From Castellaniella sp. UBA6218 (lineage in GTDB: Bacteria; Pseudomonadota; Gammaproteobacteria; Burkholderiales; Burkholderiaceae_B), in the NCBI GenBank assembly GCA_002421865.1, contig DISE01000004.1, forward strand, positions 1 through 17,459: DNA of 17,459 bases, given 5' to 3'. Positions 6,086-13,070 of this stretch are shown one piece after another. Every line of letters begins with the position of its first letter. Positions within the stretch are counted from its first letter, which is position 1. The notes under the pieces were generated by a model. That model saw only the letters and a list, made by a program, of their open reading frames with translations. It was not told the origin of the DNA and ran no database searches. The translations under genes and the position numbers were made by a program.

Positions 6086-8704
6086 CTATTGCAGCCGCTC
6101 GGCCAGCCAGCCGCGCACACCGGCCAGGGCGCCGTCCAGCGCCCCGACATCCGAGCCGCCGCCCATGGCCATGTCCGGGCGGCCGCCGCCTTTGCCACCG
6201 ACCTGCACGGCGACGGCGCCCACCAGCTCGCCGGCCTTGACCCGCGCCGTCAGTTCAGGGCTGACGCCGGCCACGAGGCTGATCTTGTCATCGGCCACGG
6301 CGGCCAGCAGAATCACCGCGCCGGGCAGCCTGGATTTCAACTGATCGACCATGCCGCGCAACGCCTTGGGGTCCACGCCCGACAGACGCGTCGCCAGCAG
6401 CTTCACGCCGGCGACGTCGACGGCCTGGGTGGCCAGGTCGGCCCCGGCCGAGGCGGCCAGCTTGTCCTGCAGGCGCTCGAGTTCGCGCTCGATCTGTCGC
6501 GTCTGCTGCTGCAGGGCCTGGATGCGTTCCGGCAACTCCGCCGGCTGGGTCTTGAGCAGCCCGGCCGCCTGATCCAGCGTCTCTCGGGTCCGCTGCACCC
6601 AGGCCAGGGCGTTTCGTCCGGTGATGGCCTCGACCCGACGGATGCCGGCGGCCACACCGCCTTCGGAGACGATCTTGAACAGGCCGATGTCGCCCGTGCG
6701 CGCCACGTGGGTGCCGCCGCACAGTTCGCGTGAGAAACCGATGTCCAGCACCCGCACCACATCGCCGTATTTCTCGCCGAACAAAGCCATCGCCCCGCCG
6801 GCCACCGCTTCGTCGTAGTCCATGTGCCGGGCCTGCACCGCCTGATTGGCGAGGATTTCGTCGTTCACGATGACCTCCACCTGGGCGATCTGCGCGGCCG
6901 TCATGGGCGCATCGTGCGCGAAGTCGAAGCGGGTCTTTTCCGGATCGACCAGGGAGCCGCGCTGCTGCACGTGGCCACCCAGGACCTGGCGCAGGGCCTT
7001 GTGCATCAGATGGGTGGCCGAGTGGTTGCGCATCGTATCGGCGCGACGCTGTCCGTCCACCTGGGTCCGCACCACATCGCCCACCGCCAGCACGCCCTCG
7101 GCCAGCCGCCCGTGATGACCGAAGACCGTGCTCTGGATCTTCTGTGTATCGGCGACCTGGAAACGAGCCGTCGCGCTGCGGATCAGTCCCATGTCGCCCA
7201 CCTGGCCGCCCGACTCGGCATAAAAAGGCGTGGCGTCCAGCACCACCACGGCCGCCTGCCCCTGGGCGATCGAGGCGACCGAGGCGCCGTCCACATACAA
7301 GGCGGTCACAGTGGCCTCGCCCTCTAGGTGTTCATAGCCGTCGAACCGGGTGTCCACGCCATCGTAGGCGAGGTCGGCGGCCGCCCTGAACTTGCCGGCG
7401 GCGCGCGCCTGTTCGCGCTGATGCGCCATCGCCTGTTCGAAGCCGTCGAGGTCGACGGGAATGGAACGTTCGCGACAAATGTCGGCGGTCAGGTCGACCG
7501 GAAAGCCGTAAGTGTCATAGAGAGTGAACAGCGTCTGGCCATCCAGCGCCTGGCCGGCCGGCAGGGCCGCCAGGGCGGATTCGAGGATGCGCATCCCGTT
7601 TTCCAGGGTCTCGCCGAAACGCTCTTCTTCCTGGCGCAGTACCTGCTCGACCCGGGCCTGCTGGGCGGCCAGTTCGGGATAGGCGTCACCCATCTGCCCG
7701 ACCAGATCGGCCACCATGCGGTGAAAGAACAGGCCCTTCTGACCCAGCTTGTGTCCATGCCGCAGGGCCCGCCGTATGATGCGGCGCAGCACGTAACCCC
7801 GTCCCTCGTTGCCAGGGATCACGCCGTCGACCACCAGAAAGCCGCAAGCGCGGATGTGATCGGCGATGACCTTCAAGGAGTTGTCGGCCAGGTCCGTGCA
7901 GCCGGTCTCGCGCGCCGCCGCGCGGATCAGTGCCTGGAACAGGTCGATCTCATAATTGGAGTGGACATGCTGCAGCACGGCGGAGATACGCTCCAGCCCC
8001 ATGCCGGTATCGACGCATGGCTTGGGCAACGGATGCATCGTGCCCTGGGCATCGCGCTCGAACTGCATGAACACCAGGTTCCAGATTTCAATGTAGCGGT
8101 CGCCGTCTTCCTCAGGCGATCCCGGAGGCCCCCCCCAGATGTCCGGACCGTGGTCATAGAAAATTTCGGAACAGGGGCCGCAGGGACCGGTATCGGCCAT
8201 CTGCCAGAAGTTGTCCGAGGCGTAGCGCGCGCCCTTGTTGTCACCGATGCGGATGATGCGTTCGCGGGGCACGCCGATTTCCTGCGCCCAGATGTCGTAG
8301 GCCTCGTCGTCTTCCTGGTAGACGGTGACCCACAGCTTTTCCTTGGGCAGGCCATAGACTTCGGTCAGCAGAGTCCAGGCGTACGTAATGGCGTCGCGCT
8401 TGAAATAGTCACCGAAGCTGAAGTTGCCCAGCATCTCGAAGAACGTGTGATGCCGGGCGGTGTAGCCGACGTTTTCCAGATCATTGTGCTTGCCTCCGGC
8501 GCGTACGCAGCGCTGCGCGGTGGTCGCCCGTTGATAGGACCGGGTGTCCTTGCCGGTGAAAACGTCCTTGAACTGCACCATGCCGGCGTTGGTGAACAGC
8601 AACGTCGGGTCGTTGCCCGGCACCAGCGGCGAGGATGGGACGATCTGGTGTCCTTTGGACTCGAAAAAGGACAGGAATTTCTGACGGATCTCGGAGGTTT
8701 TCAT
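6086..8704 (-). CDS. alaS: Alanyl-tRNA synthetase
   Basis: An 872-aa class II aminoacyl-tRNA synthetase, close to the usual length. It starts MKTSEIRQKFLSFFESKGH, the standard N-terminus, leading into FTNAGMVQFKDVFTG and RCVRAGGKHNDLENVG of the aminoacylation core. The recognition domain that reads the G3:U70 pair follows. The editing domain has its metal-binding residues: H561 and H565 in HSATHLMH, and C662 and H666 in CGGTH, so mischarged Ser and Gly should be cleared. The C-terminal C-Ala region is present, with GGKGGGRPDMAMGGG near the end as in other AlaS proteins. ATG 8704 lacks a clear Shine-Dalgarno, and a perfect TATAAT lies about 33 bp upstream, so the leader is short. The TusA-like gene follows 10 bp downstream. 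Confidence 0.98.
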   Translation of the reverse strand: MKTSEIRQKFLSFFESKGHQIVPSSPLVPGNDPTLLFTNAGMVQFKDVFTGKDTRSYQRATTAQRCVRAGGKHNDLENVGYTARHHTFFEMLGNFSFGDYFKRDAITYAWTLLTEVYGLPKEKLWVTVYQEDDEAYDIWAQEIGVPRERIIRIGDNKGARYASDNFWQMADTGPCGPCSEIFYDHGPDIWGGPPGSPEEDGDRYIEIWNLVFMQFERDAQGTMHPLPKPCVDTGMGLERISAVLQHVHSNYEIDLFQALIRAAARETGCTDLADNSLKVIADHIRACGFLVVDGVIPGNEGRGYVLRRIIRRALRHGHKLGQKGLFFHRMVADLVGQMGDAYPELAAQQARVEQVLRQEEERFGETLENGMRILESALAALPAGQALDGQTLFTLYDTYGFPVDLTADICRERSIPVDLDGFEQAMAHQREQARAAGKFRAAADLAYDGVDTRFDGYEHLEGEATVTALYVDGASVASIAQGQAAVVVLDATPFYAESGGQVGDMGLIRSATARFQVADTQKIQSTVFGHHGRLAEGVLAVGDVVRTQVDGQRRADTMRNHSATHLMHKALRQVLGGHVQQRGSLVDPEKTRFDFAHDAPMTAAQIAQVEVIVNDEILANQAVQARHMDYDEAVAGGAMALFGEKYGDVVRVLDIGFSRELCGGTHVARTGDIGLFKIVSEGGVAAGIRRVEAITGRNALAWVQRTRETLDQAAGLLKTQPAELPERIQALQQQTRQIERELERLQDKLAASAGADLATQAVDVAGVKLLATRLSGVDPKALRGMVDQLKSRLPGAVILLAAVADDKISLVAGVSPELTARVKAGELVGAVAVQVGGKGGGRPDMAMGGGSDVGALDGALAGVRGWLAERLQ

Positions 8705-8736
8705 TCGTTTGGCCGCTGGGGGGAAACTAGCCGGCC

Positions 8737-8742
8737 ATTATA
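8737..8742 (-). promoter_or_regulatory. alaS promoter -10 element
   Basis: On the minus strand this is a perfect TATAAT preceded by GCGCA, placed so that transcription would begin about 26 nt before the alaS ATG. No convincing -35 hexamer lies 16-18 bp upstream (sequences around GCAGTG), so an activator or the -10 context may compensate. Assigned by eye. Confidence 0.45.
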
Positions 8743-8790
8743 TGCGCTTTGAGGCCAGGCACTGCGCGATCCCGCTCGACTTGCACGGAA

Positions 8791-8815
8791 CGCGCGCCCG
8801 TCTCCGTGGCGCGCG
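8791..8815 (-). terminator. Putative terminator hairpin after the hemerythrin-like gene
   Basis: CGCGCGCC (8791-8798) pairs with GGCGCGCG (8808-8815) across a 9-nt loop, giving an 8-bp all-GC stem 20 bp beyond the hemerythrin-like stop. On the minus strand the hairpin is followed by TTCC rather than a real T-run, so termination would be imperfect and partial readthrough towards alaS is possible. Confidence 0.4.
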
Positions 8816-8835
8816 GAATCCGTGGACAGACCGCC

Positions 8836-9246
8836 CTACAGTGCCTCGATGGCCGGATAGAATTCGCGGTTCTCGCGCAACATCCGCGTATGGACGTTCT
8901 TCAGAACAGTATTCGCCTCGGCACGGAAATCCTCGGGGCTGCGGGTCAGCAAGGTGGCGTTGCCCCAGCGGCGGGCGAAATTGATGAAGGCGCTGGCGAT
9001 GCCCTGCATGTCATTCTGGTAGGCCACGCTCATGCGGGCCATCCGATCATCACCGCTTTTTTCCAGCGAGGGATAGAGGATGCGGTCTTCGATGGCCAAG
9101 TGTTGAGTGACGACCTGGGCCAAGGCTTTCAGTTCGTGGGCGATATCCACGGCGTGATCGGCAATACCCTGATGAGACAACCGGCGCAGCATGCTGATGC
9201 CGCTCAGGATTTCGACATGCTGGTGCTTGAAGCGATCGATATTCAT
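8836..9246 (-). CDS. Hemerythrin-like (HHE domain) protein, probably under nitric-oxide control
   Basis: A 136-aa single-domain protein with the four-helix layout of the hemerythrin HHE family, which binds a carboxylate-bridged di-iron centre. Likely ligands are H8/H10 (FKHQHVEIL), H37, H49 and E53 (the HxxxE in QHLAIEDRILYP), H119 and E125/E128 (VHTRMLRENREFYP). It has no signal peptide or membrane segment, so it is cytoplasmic. It is much shorter than YtfE/RIC (about 220 aa), so it is not that di-iron repair protein, although it could share a role in NO or oxygen handling. ATG 9246 follows a good GAGGA Shine-Dalgarno at eight bases. Upstream, the -10 element lies within a dyad resembling an NsrR operator. 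Neighbours are fliA upstream and alaS downstream, with no obvious functional link. Confidence 0.85.
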   Translation of the reverse strand: MNIDRFKHQHVEILSGISMLRRLSHQGIADHAVDIAHELKALAQVVTQHLAIEDRILYPSLEKSGDDRMARMSVAYQNDMQGIASAFINFARRWGNATLLTRSPEDFRAEANTVLKNVHTRMLRENREFYPAIEAL

Positions 9247-9290
9247 GATGAGATTTCCTCGCCAGTGAGATTCGGCAGTCTGTGCCGCAT

Positions 9291-9313
9291 AAGATATATA
9301 TTAAATGAATCTT
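9291..9313. promoter_or_regulatory. Candidate NsrR operator
   Basis: A 23-bp dyad with arms AAGAT (9291-9295) and ATCTT (9309-9313) and an A/T-rich core containing TTAAATG. Compared by eye with the NsrR consensus described for gamma- and betaproteobacteria (half-sites AAGATGCATTT and AAATGCATCTT separated by one base), it matches 18 of 22 specified positions, including both outer arms fully and AAATG in the second half. The symmetric arms extend outward to ATAAGAT/ATCTTAT. It overlaps the -10 of the hemerythrin-like gene, the expected position for repression by the Fe-S NO sensor NsrR. nsrR itself is not in the window. Confidence 0.6.
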
Positions 9314-9326
9314 ATTGCGCACGCAA
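9298..9326 (-). promoter_or_regulatory. Promoter of the hemerythrin-like gene
   Basis: On the minus strand TTGCGT (9321-9326) and TAATAT (9298-9303) are separated by exactly 17 bp. TAATAT matches the -10 at 4 of 6 positions and is embedded in a long A/T run; TTGCGT matches the TTG of the -35. The predicted start site is about 45 nt upstream of the ATG. The -10 lies at the centre of the NsrR-like dyad. Confidence 0.5.
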
Positions 9327-9359
9327 GCAGCCGGTCTGCCGCTACGGCGTGCCTCTACT

Positions 9360-10112
9360 CTATATAAGACGTTCGTATTCGTCCGTGCCGGCGTCAGGCT
9401 CCCAGGAATGACTGGACAGCCAGGCACGGATGCGCGCCACGGCCTGAGACCGCAACTGGGATACCCTGCCCTCGGTGACATCCAGGACGGCGGCGATTTC
9501 TTTCTGGTTCAGATCCTGCTCGAATTGCAACGACAGCAGCAACTGTTCGCGTTCCGGCAGGTTGCGGATCGCCTCGATCAGCACCGAGCGCAAGCCTTCG
9601 CGCATCAGCCAGTCCAGAGGATTGCCGTCCTGGCCGCCTGCCATCGAGTCCAGCACGCTCTCCCCATCGTGGTCTTCACGATGCAGCGCCAGATCTTCGT
9701 ACATCAGGACCTGGACGCCGCGCGCCTCTTCGAGCAGAACCTGGTAATCGGCGAGATCCATGCCCATTTCCTCGGCGATCTCTGCTTCTGTGGCGGGACG
9801 CAGCAGACGATGGCGCAGTGTCTGGATGGCATCCTCGATGCTGCGCGCCTTGGCGCGCACGCTTCGCGGCAGCCAGTCCTGGCTGCGCAGTTCATCCAGC
9901 ATGGCGCCGCGGATGCGGGTGACCGCGTAAGTCTCGAATTGCGCATCGGCCTGTTGCTGGTAACGCCGCACCGCGTCCAGCAACCCCATCATGCCGGCCT
10001 GCATCAGGTCATCGAGTTCAACACTGGCCGGCAATTTGCCGATCAGCGCCAGGGCCTGTCGGCGCACAAGCGGCGCATGACGGGCGATCAACTGGTCCTC
10101 GGAAAGAGGCAT
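9360..10112 (-). CDS. fliA: Flagellar RNA polymerase sigma factor FliA (sigma-28)
   Basis: A 250-aa sigma-28 factor when started at ATG 10112 (MPLSEDQLIARHAPLVRRQA). The frame extends upstream, with tandem ATGs at 10136/10133, but no start there has a Shine-Dalgarno and homology begins at SEDQLI. Region 2 includes LPASVELDDLMQAGMMGLLDAVRRY (28-51) and FETYAVTRIRGAMLDELRSQDWLPRSVR (59-86), the FliA hallmark. Region 3 spans about 88-160. Region 4 ends in a helix-turn-helix, LNQKEIAAVLDVTEGRVSQLRSQA (201-224). FliA directs late flagellar and chemotaxis transcription and is held inactive by the anti-sigma factor FlgM until the hook is complete. flgM is not in this window. The divergently transcribed flaG operon has a well-matched FliA promoter. 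The 5' leader and promoter of fliA itself lie within 10113-10258; no convincing -35/-10 pair was found there. Confidence 0.97.
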   Translation of the reverse strand: MPLSEDQLIARHAPLVRRQALALIGKLPASVELDDLMQAGMMGLLDAVRRYQQQADAQFETYAVTRIRGAMLDELRSQDWLPRSVRAKARSIEDAIQTLRHRLLRPATEAEIAEEMGMDLADYQVLLEEARGVQVLMYEDLALHREDHDGESVLDSMAGGQDGNPLDWLMREGLRSVLIEAIRNLPEREQLLLSLQFEQDLNQKEIAAVLDVTEGRVSQLRSQAVARIRAWLSSHSWEPDAGTDEYERLI

Positions 10113-10258
10113 CGCACAATCCGTGAAACACATCATAAAATGCAAGTATGCACCAGGAACAGCCTGGATGTTTTTCGAAGAAGCGTGGCTTTCCCCCGGG
10201 AATCTCCCGAACGCGGCTCCATCCGGGCAGCGCCCGCCCAGTTCCAGGCACACGACCC

Positions 10259-10285
10259 TAAAGTTTTTCCGGACATAGCCGTTAT
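10259..10285 (+). promoter_or_regulatory. Sigma-28 (FliA) promoter of the flaG-fliD operon
   Basis: TAAAGTTT (10259-10266) is a perfect match to the FliA -35. It is followed after exactly 11 bp by GCCGTTAT (10278-10285), which matches the GCCGATAA -10 at 6 of 8 positions. Transcription should begin near 10292, leaving a leader of about 84 nt before flaG. A dyad (GACATA 10272-10277 with TATGTC 10283-10288) overlaps the -10 and may be coincidental or an operator. Confidence 0.85.
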
Positions 10286-10375
10286 GTCAGGGTGAAAATC
10301 CAGGATCTGCCCGATCCGGGGGATAGCCTCCGGACGCCACCTGGTCTGAACCAGCCCTTCCGGACAGGAGCTCGC

Positions 10376-10786
10376 ATGATTCATCCCATTGGAAACCAAC
10401 TGGCATCCTCAAGCCTGGGTCTGGCGGCTCCCATATCGGAACGCGCACAGCCCCAGCCCGCGCCCGCCGCCCAGGTCACGCCTCCGGACGACACGCAGGC
10501 AGGCCGCTTCGGCAAGCAGGCGGATCCGCGCGAACTCGGCCTGCGACAGCCGATCCAGCCCCCCCAGTCCTCCTTGGAAAAAGCGCTCGAGTCCATCAAC
10601 AACAGTCTCAAGGCCTGGTCCACCGGCATGCGCTTCGAGATGGATGAGGATGCACAACGACTGGTCGTCTCGATCGTCGACAGCGAGACCGGCGATGTCC
10701 TGCGAACGATTCCATCCGAGGCAGTCCTGAGGGTCGCGAAAATGATCACCCAACTCCAGGGCTCCGGCGTGAACACCCAGGCCTGA
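10376..10786 (+). CDS. flaG: FlaG family flagellar protein
   Basis: A 136-aa protein when started at ATG 10376, which has an excellent Shine-Dalgarno AGGAG (10366-10370) five bases upstream. A GTG at 10292 would sit on the predicted transcription start and is rejected. The first 60 residues are low-complexity, rich in Pro, Gln and Ala. The FlaG domain (about 67-130) includes LEKALESINNSLKAWSTGMR and the diagnostic RFEMDEDAQRLVVSIVDSET followed by GDVLRTIPSEAVL. FlaG proteins are small cytoplasmic or export-associated factors usually encoded next to fliD. Mutants in other bacteria have altered filament length, but the biochemical role is poorly defined. It is the first gene of the FliA-driven operon, 86 bp before fliD. 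Confidence 0.9.
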   Translation: MIHPIGNQLASSSLGLAAPISERAQPQPAPAAQVTPPDDTQAGRFGKQADPRELGLRQPIQPPQSSLEKALESINNSLKAWSTGMRFEMDEDAQRLVVSIVDSETGDVLRTIPSEAVLRVAKMITQLQGSGVNTQA

Positions 10787-10872
10787 CACTCGAACTGAAA
10801 CGAAATCCCGCCCCATACATCGCCTTTGCCGCCGCCAAAGCGGGGCATAATGGCTGAACGGAGAACCACATC

Positions 10873-12252
10873 ATGGCAACAGTCTCTTCTCTCGGCCTGT
10901 CGGGCCTGCCCCTCACTGACCTGCTCAACAACCTGCGCACCAATGAAAGCCAGGTGCTGAAGGTCATCAAGGATCGCCAGACGGCGGCGGAAACCAAACT
11001 GTCCGCCTACAGCAAGCTGAAGGACGCGGTCGCCTCCTTCCAGACGGCCGCCCAGGCCGTCGGCAAGACCGACGCCTTCGGCGCGATCGCCGTCAAGTCC
11101 GGCTCGGACGCTTTTTCCGCGACGGCCGACAGCTCGGCCATCCCGGGGCAATACTCTATCCAGGTCGGCAAGCTCGCCTCGGCCCAGACACTGGTCTACG
11201 CGGGCCGGGCGGACCGCACAACCGACATCGGCACCGACGGCACCCTGAGAATCACGGTCGGCGGCACGGAGAAATCCATCGACCTGACCGGCAAGGGCAC
11301 GTCCCTGAACGACCTCGTGGCGGCCATCAACGCCGATGCCGGCATCGGCGTCAACGCCACCATCGTCAACGACGGCACGCCCGGCAGCCAGTACCGCCTG
11401 CTGCTGACCAGCCGCGAAACCGGTACGCAGAACGCCGTCACCAACATTGCGGTCGACGGCAACGCCGACCTGCAGTCCTTCCTGGGCTACGCGGGAGGCG
11501 GTTCCACGGCGGGCGTCACGGTCCAGGCAGCCTCCGATGCCGAACTCACCATCAATGGCATCGCCGTCACCAGCCAGAGCAATACCGTCGAAAACGTGAT
11601 CGACGGCGTCAAGTTGACCCTCAGCCAGACCACGACCAGCGCCGCAAACCTGACCCTGACCCGCGACGACAGCGTCGCCAAGAAGGCCGTCCAGGACTTC
11701 GTCACGTCCTACAACAGCTTGCTGGGCACGATCAAGACACTGACCGCCTACGACACCACGGCGAAAACCTCTTCGGCCCTGACCGGCGATTCGCTCGCCC
11801 GCGCGGTGCAGACCCGCATGCGCGACGCCCTTTCGGGCGCCATCGATCCGACCAGCGGGGCCACGCTGTCCAAGATCGGCGTCTCCACCGACCCCAAGAC
11901 CGGCGAACTGAAGATCGACAACGAAAAGCTCGACACGGCTCTGTCCGAAGACCTGAGCAGCGTGAAGTCACTGTTCACCGGCACATCCGGCGTCGGCACC
12001 CGGGTGGACCAGACCGCCCAGTCCCTCGTCAAGTTCGACGGCGCCTTCACCACGACCATGGACGGCCTGAACAAGACCATCTCCGAAATCAAGAAACAAT
12101 ACGATGCGACATCCGATCGCATCGACCAGCGCATGGAGACCTACCGCGCCCAGTTCACCCAGCTGGACGCCATGGTCAGCCAGATGAATTCGCTCAGCAG
12201 TTACCTGTCCCAACAGCTCAGTGCGCTCAACGGCACCAAGAGCAGCAAATAA
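10873..12252 (+). CDS. fliD: Flagellar filament capping protein FliD (HAP2)
   Basis: A 459-aa cap protein. ATG 10873 is preceded by GGAGA eight bases upstream. FliD is exported through the flagellar type III apparatus and forms an oligomeric cap at the filament tip that inserts incoming flagellin. The N-terminal domain (about 9-105) starts SSLGLSGLPLTDLLNNLRTN and has the coiled-coil-forming LKVIKDRQTAAETKLSAYSKLKD split over residues 29-51. The central part (about 106-230) is the exposed, variable Thr/Gly/Ala-rich region. The FliD C domain (about 230-445) has VQDFVTSYNSLLGTIKTLTA and ends in a coiled coil, DRIDQRMETYRAQFTQLDAM. No cysteines or signal peptide are present, as expected for an axial protein. 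fliS follows 6 bp downstream. Confidence 0.96.
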   Translation: MATVSSLGLSGLPLTDLLNNLRTNESQVLKVIKDRQTAAETKLSAYSKLKDAVASFQTAAQAVGKTDAFGAIAVKSGSDAFSATADSSAIPGQYSIQVGKLASAQTLVYAGRADRTTDIGTDGTLRITVGGTEKSIDLTGKGTSLNDLVAAINADAGIGVNATIVNDGTPGSQYRLLLTSRETGTQNAVTNIAVDGNADLQSFLGYAGGGSTAGVTVQAASDAELTINGIAVTSQSNTVENVIDGVKLTLSQTTTSAANLTLTRDDSVAKKAVQDFVTSYNSLLGTIKTLTAYDTTAKTSSALTGDSLARAVQTRMRDALSGAIDPTSGATLSKIGVSTDPKTGELKIDNEKLDTALSEDLSSVKSLFTGTSGVGTRVDQTAQSLVKFDGAFTTTMDGLNKTISEIKKQYDATSDRIDQRMETYRAQFTQLDAMVSQMNSLSSYLSQQLSALNGTKSSK

Positions 12253-12258
12253 CCGGCC

Positions 12259-12690
12259 ATGACCTACGCCCCCCGTTCCCGCTCCGCCCGGGCCACTGGC
12301 TCCTACGCCAATATCGGGCTCGAGACCGAAGTGCTCGGCGCCTCGCCCGAGCGCCTGATCTCGCTGCTGTTCCGGGGTGCCCTCAGAGCCATTTCCCAGG
12401 CACGCCATCATCTGCAGAACGGCAACATCGCGGAACGCGGCAAGGCCTTGTCCAAGGCCATCGACATCGTGGATTCCGGATTGAAGGCGGGCGTGGATAC
12501 CGAACGCGGCGGCGAGGTCGCCCGCCTGCTGATCGCATCCTACGAACTCATCATCCGCGACTTGATGCAGGCCAATCTGCGCAGCGACGAGTCCAAGCTC
12601 GATTCGGCCGAGAAAATGCTGATCGACCTGGCCGGCGCCTGGCACACGGCCGTCGACCCTCAATTCGGCGATCCTCCCCCCAGCCATTGA
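12259..12690 (+). CDS. fliS: Flagellin export chaperone FliS
   Basis: A 143-aa, mainly helical protein of the FliS family, which binds the C-terminal disordered region of flagellin, prevents early polymerisation and delivers it to FlhA. Family features are the N-terminal SYANIGLETEVLGASPERLISLLF, in which Y-x-x-I/V plus SPERLI..L is typical, and the helix KALSKAIDIVDSGLKAGVD. LLIASYELIIRDLMQANLRSD is the usual L..LY.....L..AN motif, here with Ser-Tyr in place of Leu-Tyr. The start is ATG 12259, six bases after the fliD stop, with no strong Shine-Dalgarno, so it is probably translated by coupling to fliD. The flagellin gene fliC is not in this window. Confidence 0.93.
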   Translation: MTYAPRSRSARATGSYANIGLETEVLGASPERLISLLFRGALRAISQARHHLQNGNIAERGKALSKAIDIVDSGLKAGVDTERGGEVARLLIASYELIIRDLMQANLRSDESKLDSAEKMLIDLAGAWHTAVDPQFGDPPPSH

Positions 12691-12710
12691 CCGGAATCCC
12701 GCCATTGAGC

Positions 12711-13040
12711 ATGTCGCACGTCACCCTCCTCGAGCGCTACCAGGAAATCGCCGACCTGTCCGGCCAGATGCTGAACAAGGCCCAGACGCAGGAATGGGAT
12801 GAGCTTGTGGCGCTCGGTGCCCGCTACCAGGCGGCGGTCGAGCGCCTGAAAACGCTGGATCCGCTGGACGATGACCAGAAGAACGCCCGGCGCGAACTGC
12901 TCACCCGCATCCTGGACGACGACGCCCGCATCCGCCAGCTGATCTCTCCCGAACTTGAACGCCTGAGCCACCTGCTGGGCACGTTCAAACGCCAACGCAC
13001 CGTCCTGCAAGCCTACTACAGCACGGTCCGCCCGCACTAG
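12711..13040 (+). CDS. fliT: Flagellar export chaperone FliT
   Basis: A 109-aa charged helical protein in the position usually held by fliT, right after fliD-fliS. ATG 12711 is chosen; an in-frame TTG at 12687 overlapping the fliS stop would add eight residues. FliT-like features are the N-terminal LERYQEIADLSGQMLNKAQT, a conserved Trp (QEWDELVALGARYQAAVERL) and the C-terminal RILDDDARIRQLISPELERL, which gives way to a shorter helix. In enterobacteria FliT is the chaperone of FliD and also inhibits FlhDC-dependent transcription. Whether that second activity exists here is unknown. FliT proteins diverge strongly, so assignment depends partly on gene order. Confidence 0.8.
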   Translation: MSHVTLLERYQEIADLSGQMLNKAQTQEWDELVALGARYQAAVERLKTLDPLDDDQKNARRELLTRILDDDARIRQLISPELERLSHLLGTFKRQRTVLQAYYSTVRPH

Positions 13041-13070
13041 GGCCCGCCCCCAACCAGGAATCACGCCGTC

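Noticed and set aside
6076..6198. 41-residue N-terminal extension of the TusA-like protein
   Set aside because: It lies within the alaS coding region, is Trp/Ala/Arg-rich shadow sequence, and the tandem ATG at 6075/6072 has a strong Shine-Dalgarno.
10153..10209. Short inverted repeats upstream of fliA (CCAGG-N5-CCTGG and CGGGA-N3-TCCCG) as operators
   Set aside because: Five-base arms are expected by chance in such GC-rich sequence, and neither is placed against a recognisable promoter.
10113..10253. 47-residue N-terminal extension of FliA
   Set aside because: The extra sequence has no resemblance to sigma factors, lacks a Shine-Dalgarno, and would make the protein much longer than other FliA proteins.
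10841..10864. CATAAT just before fliD as a separate fliD promoter
   Set aside because: The implied start site would be at or next to the GGAGA Shine-Dalgarno, and the only -35-like sequence is 15 bp away; no sigma-28 match is present in the flaG-fliD gap.
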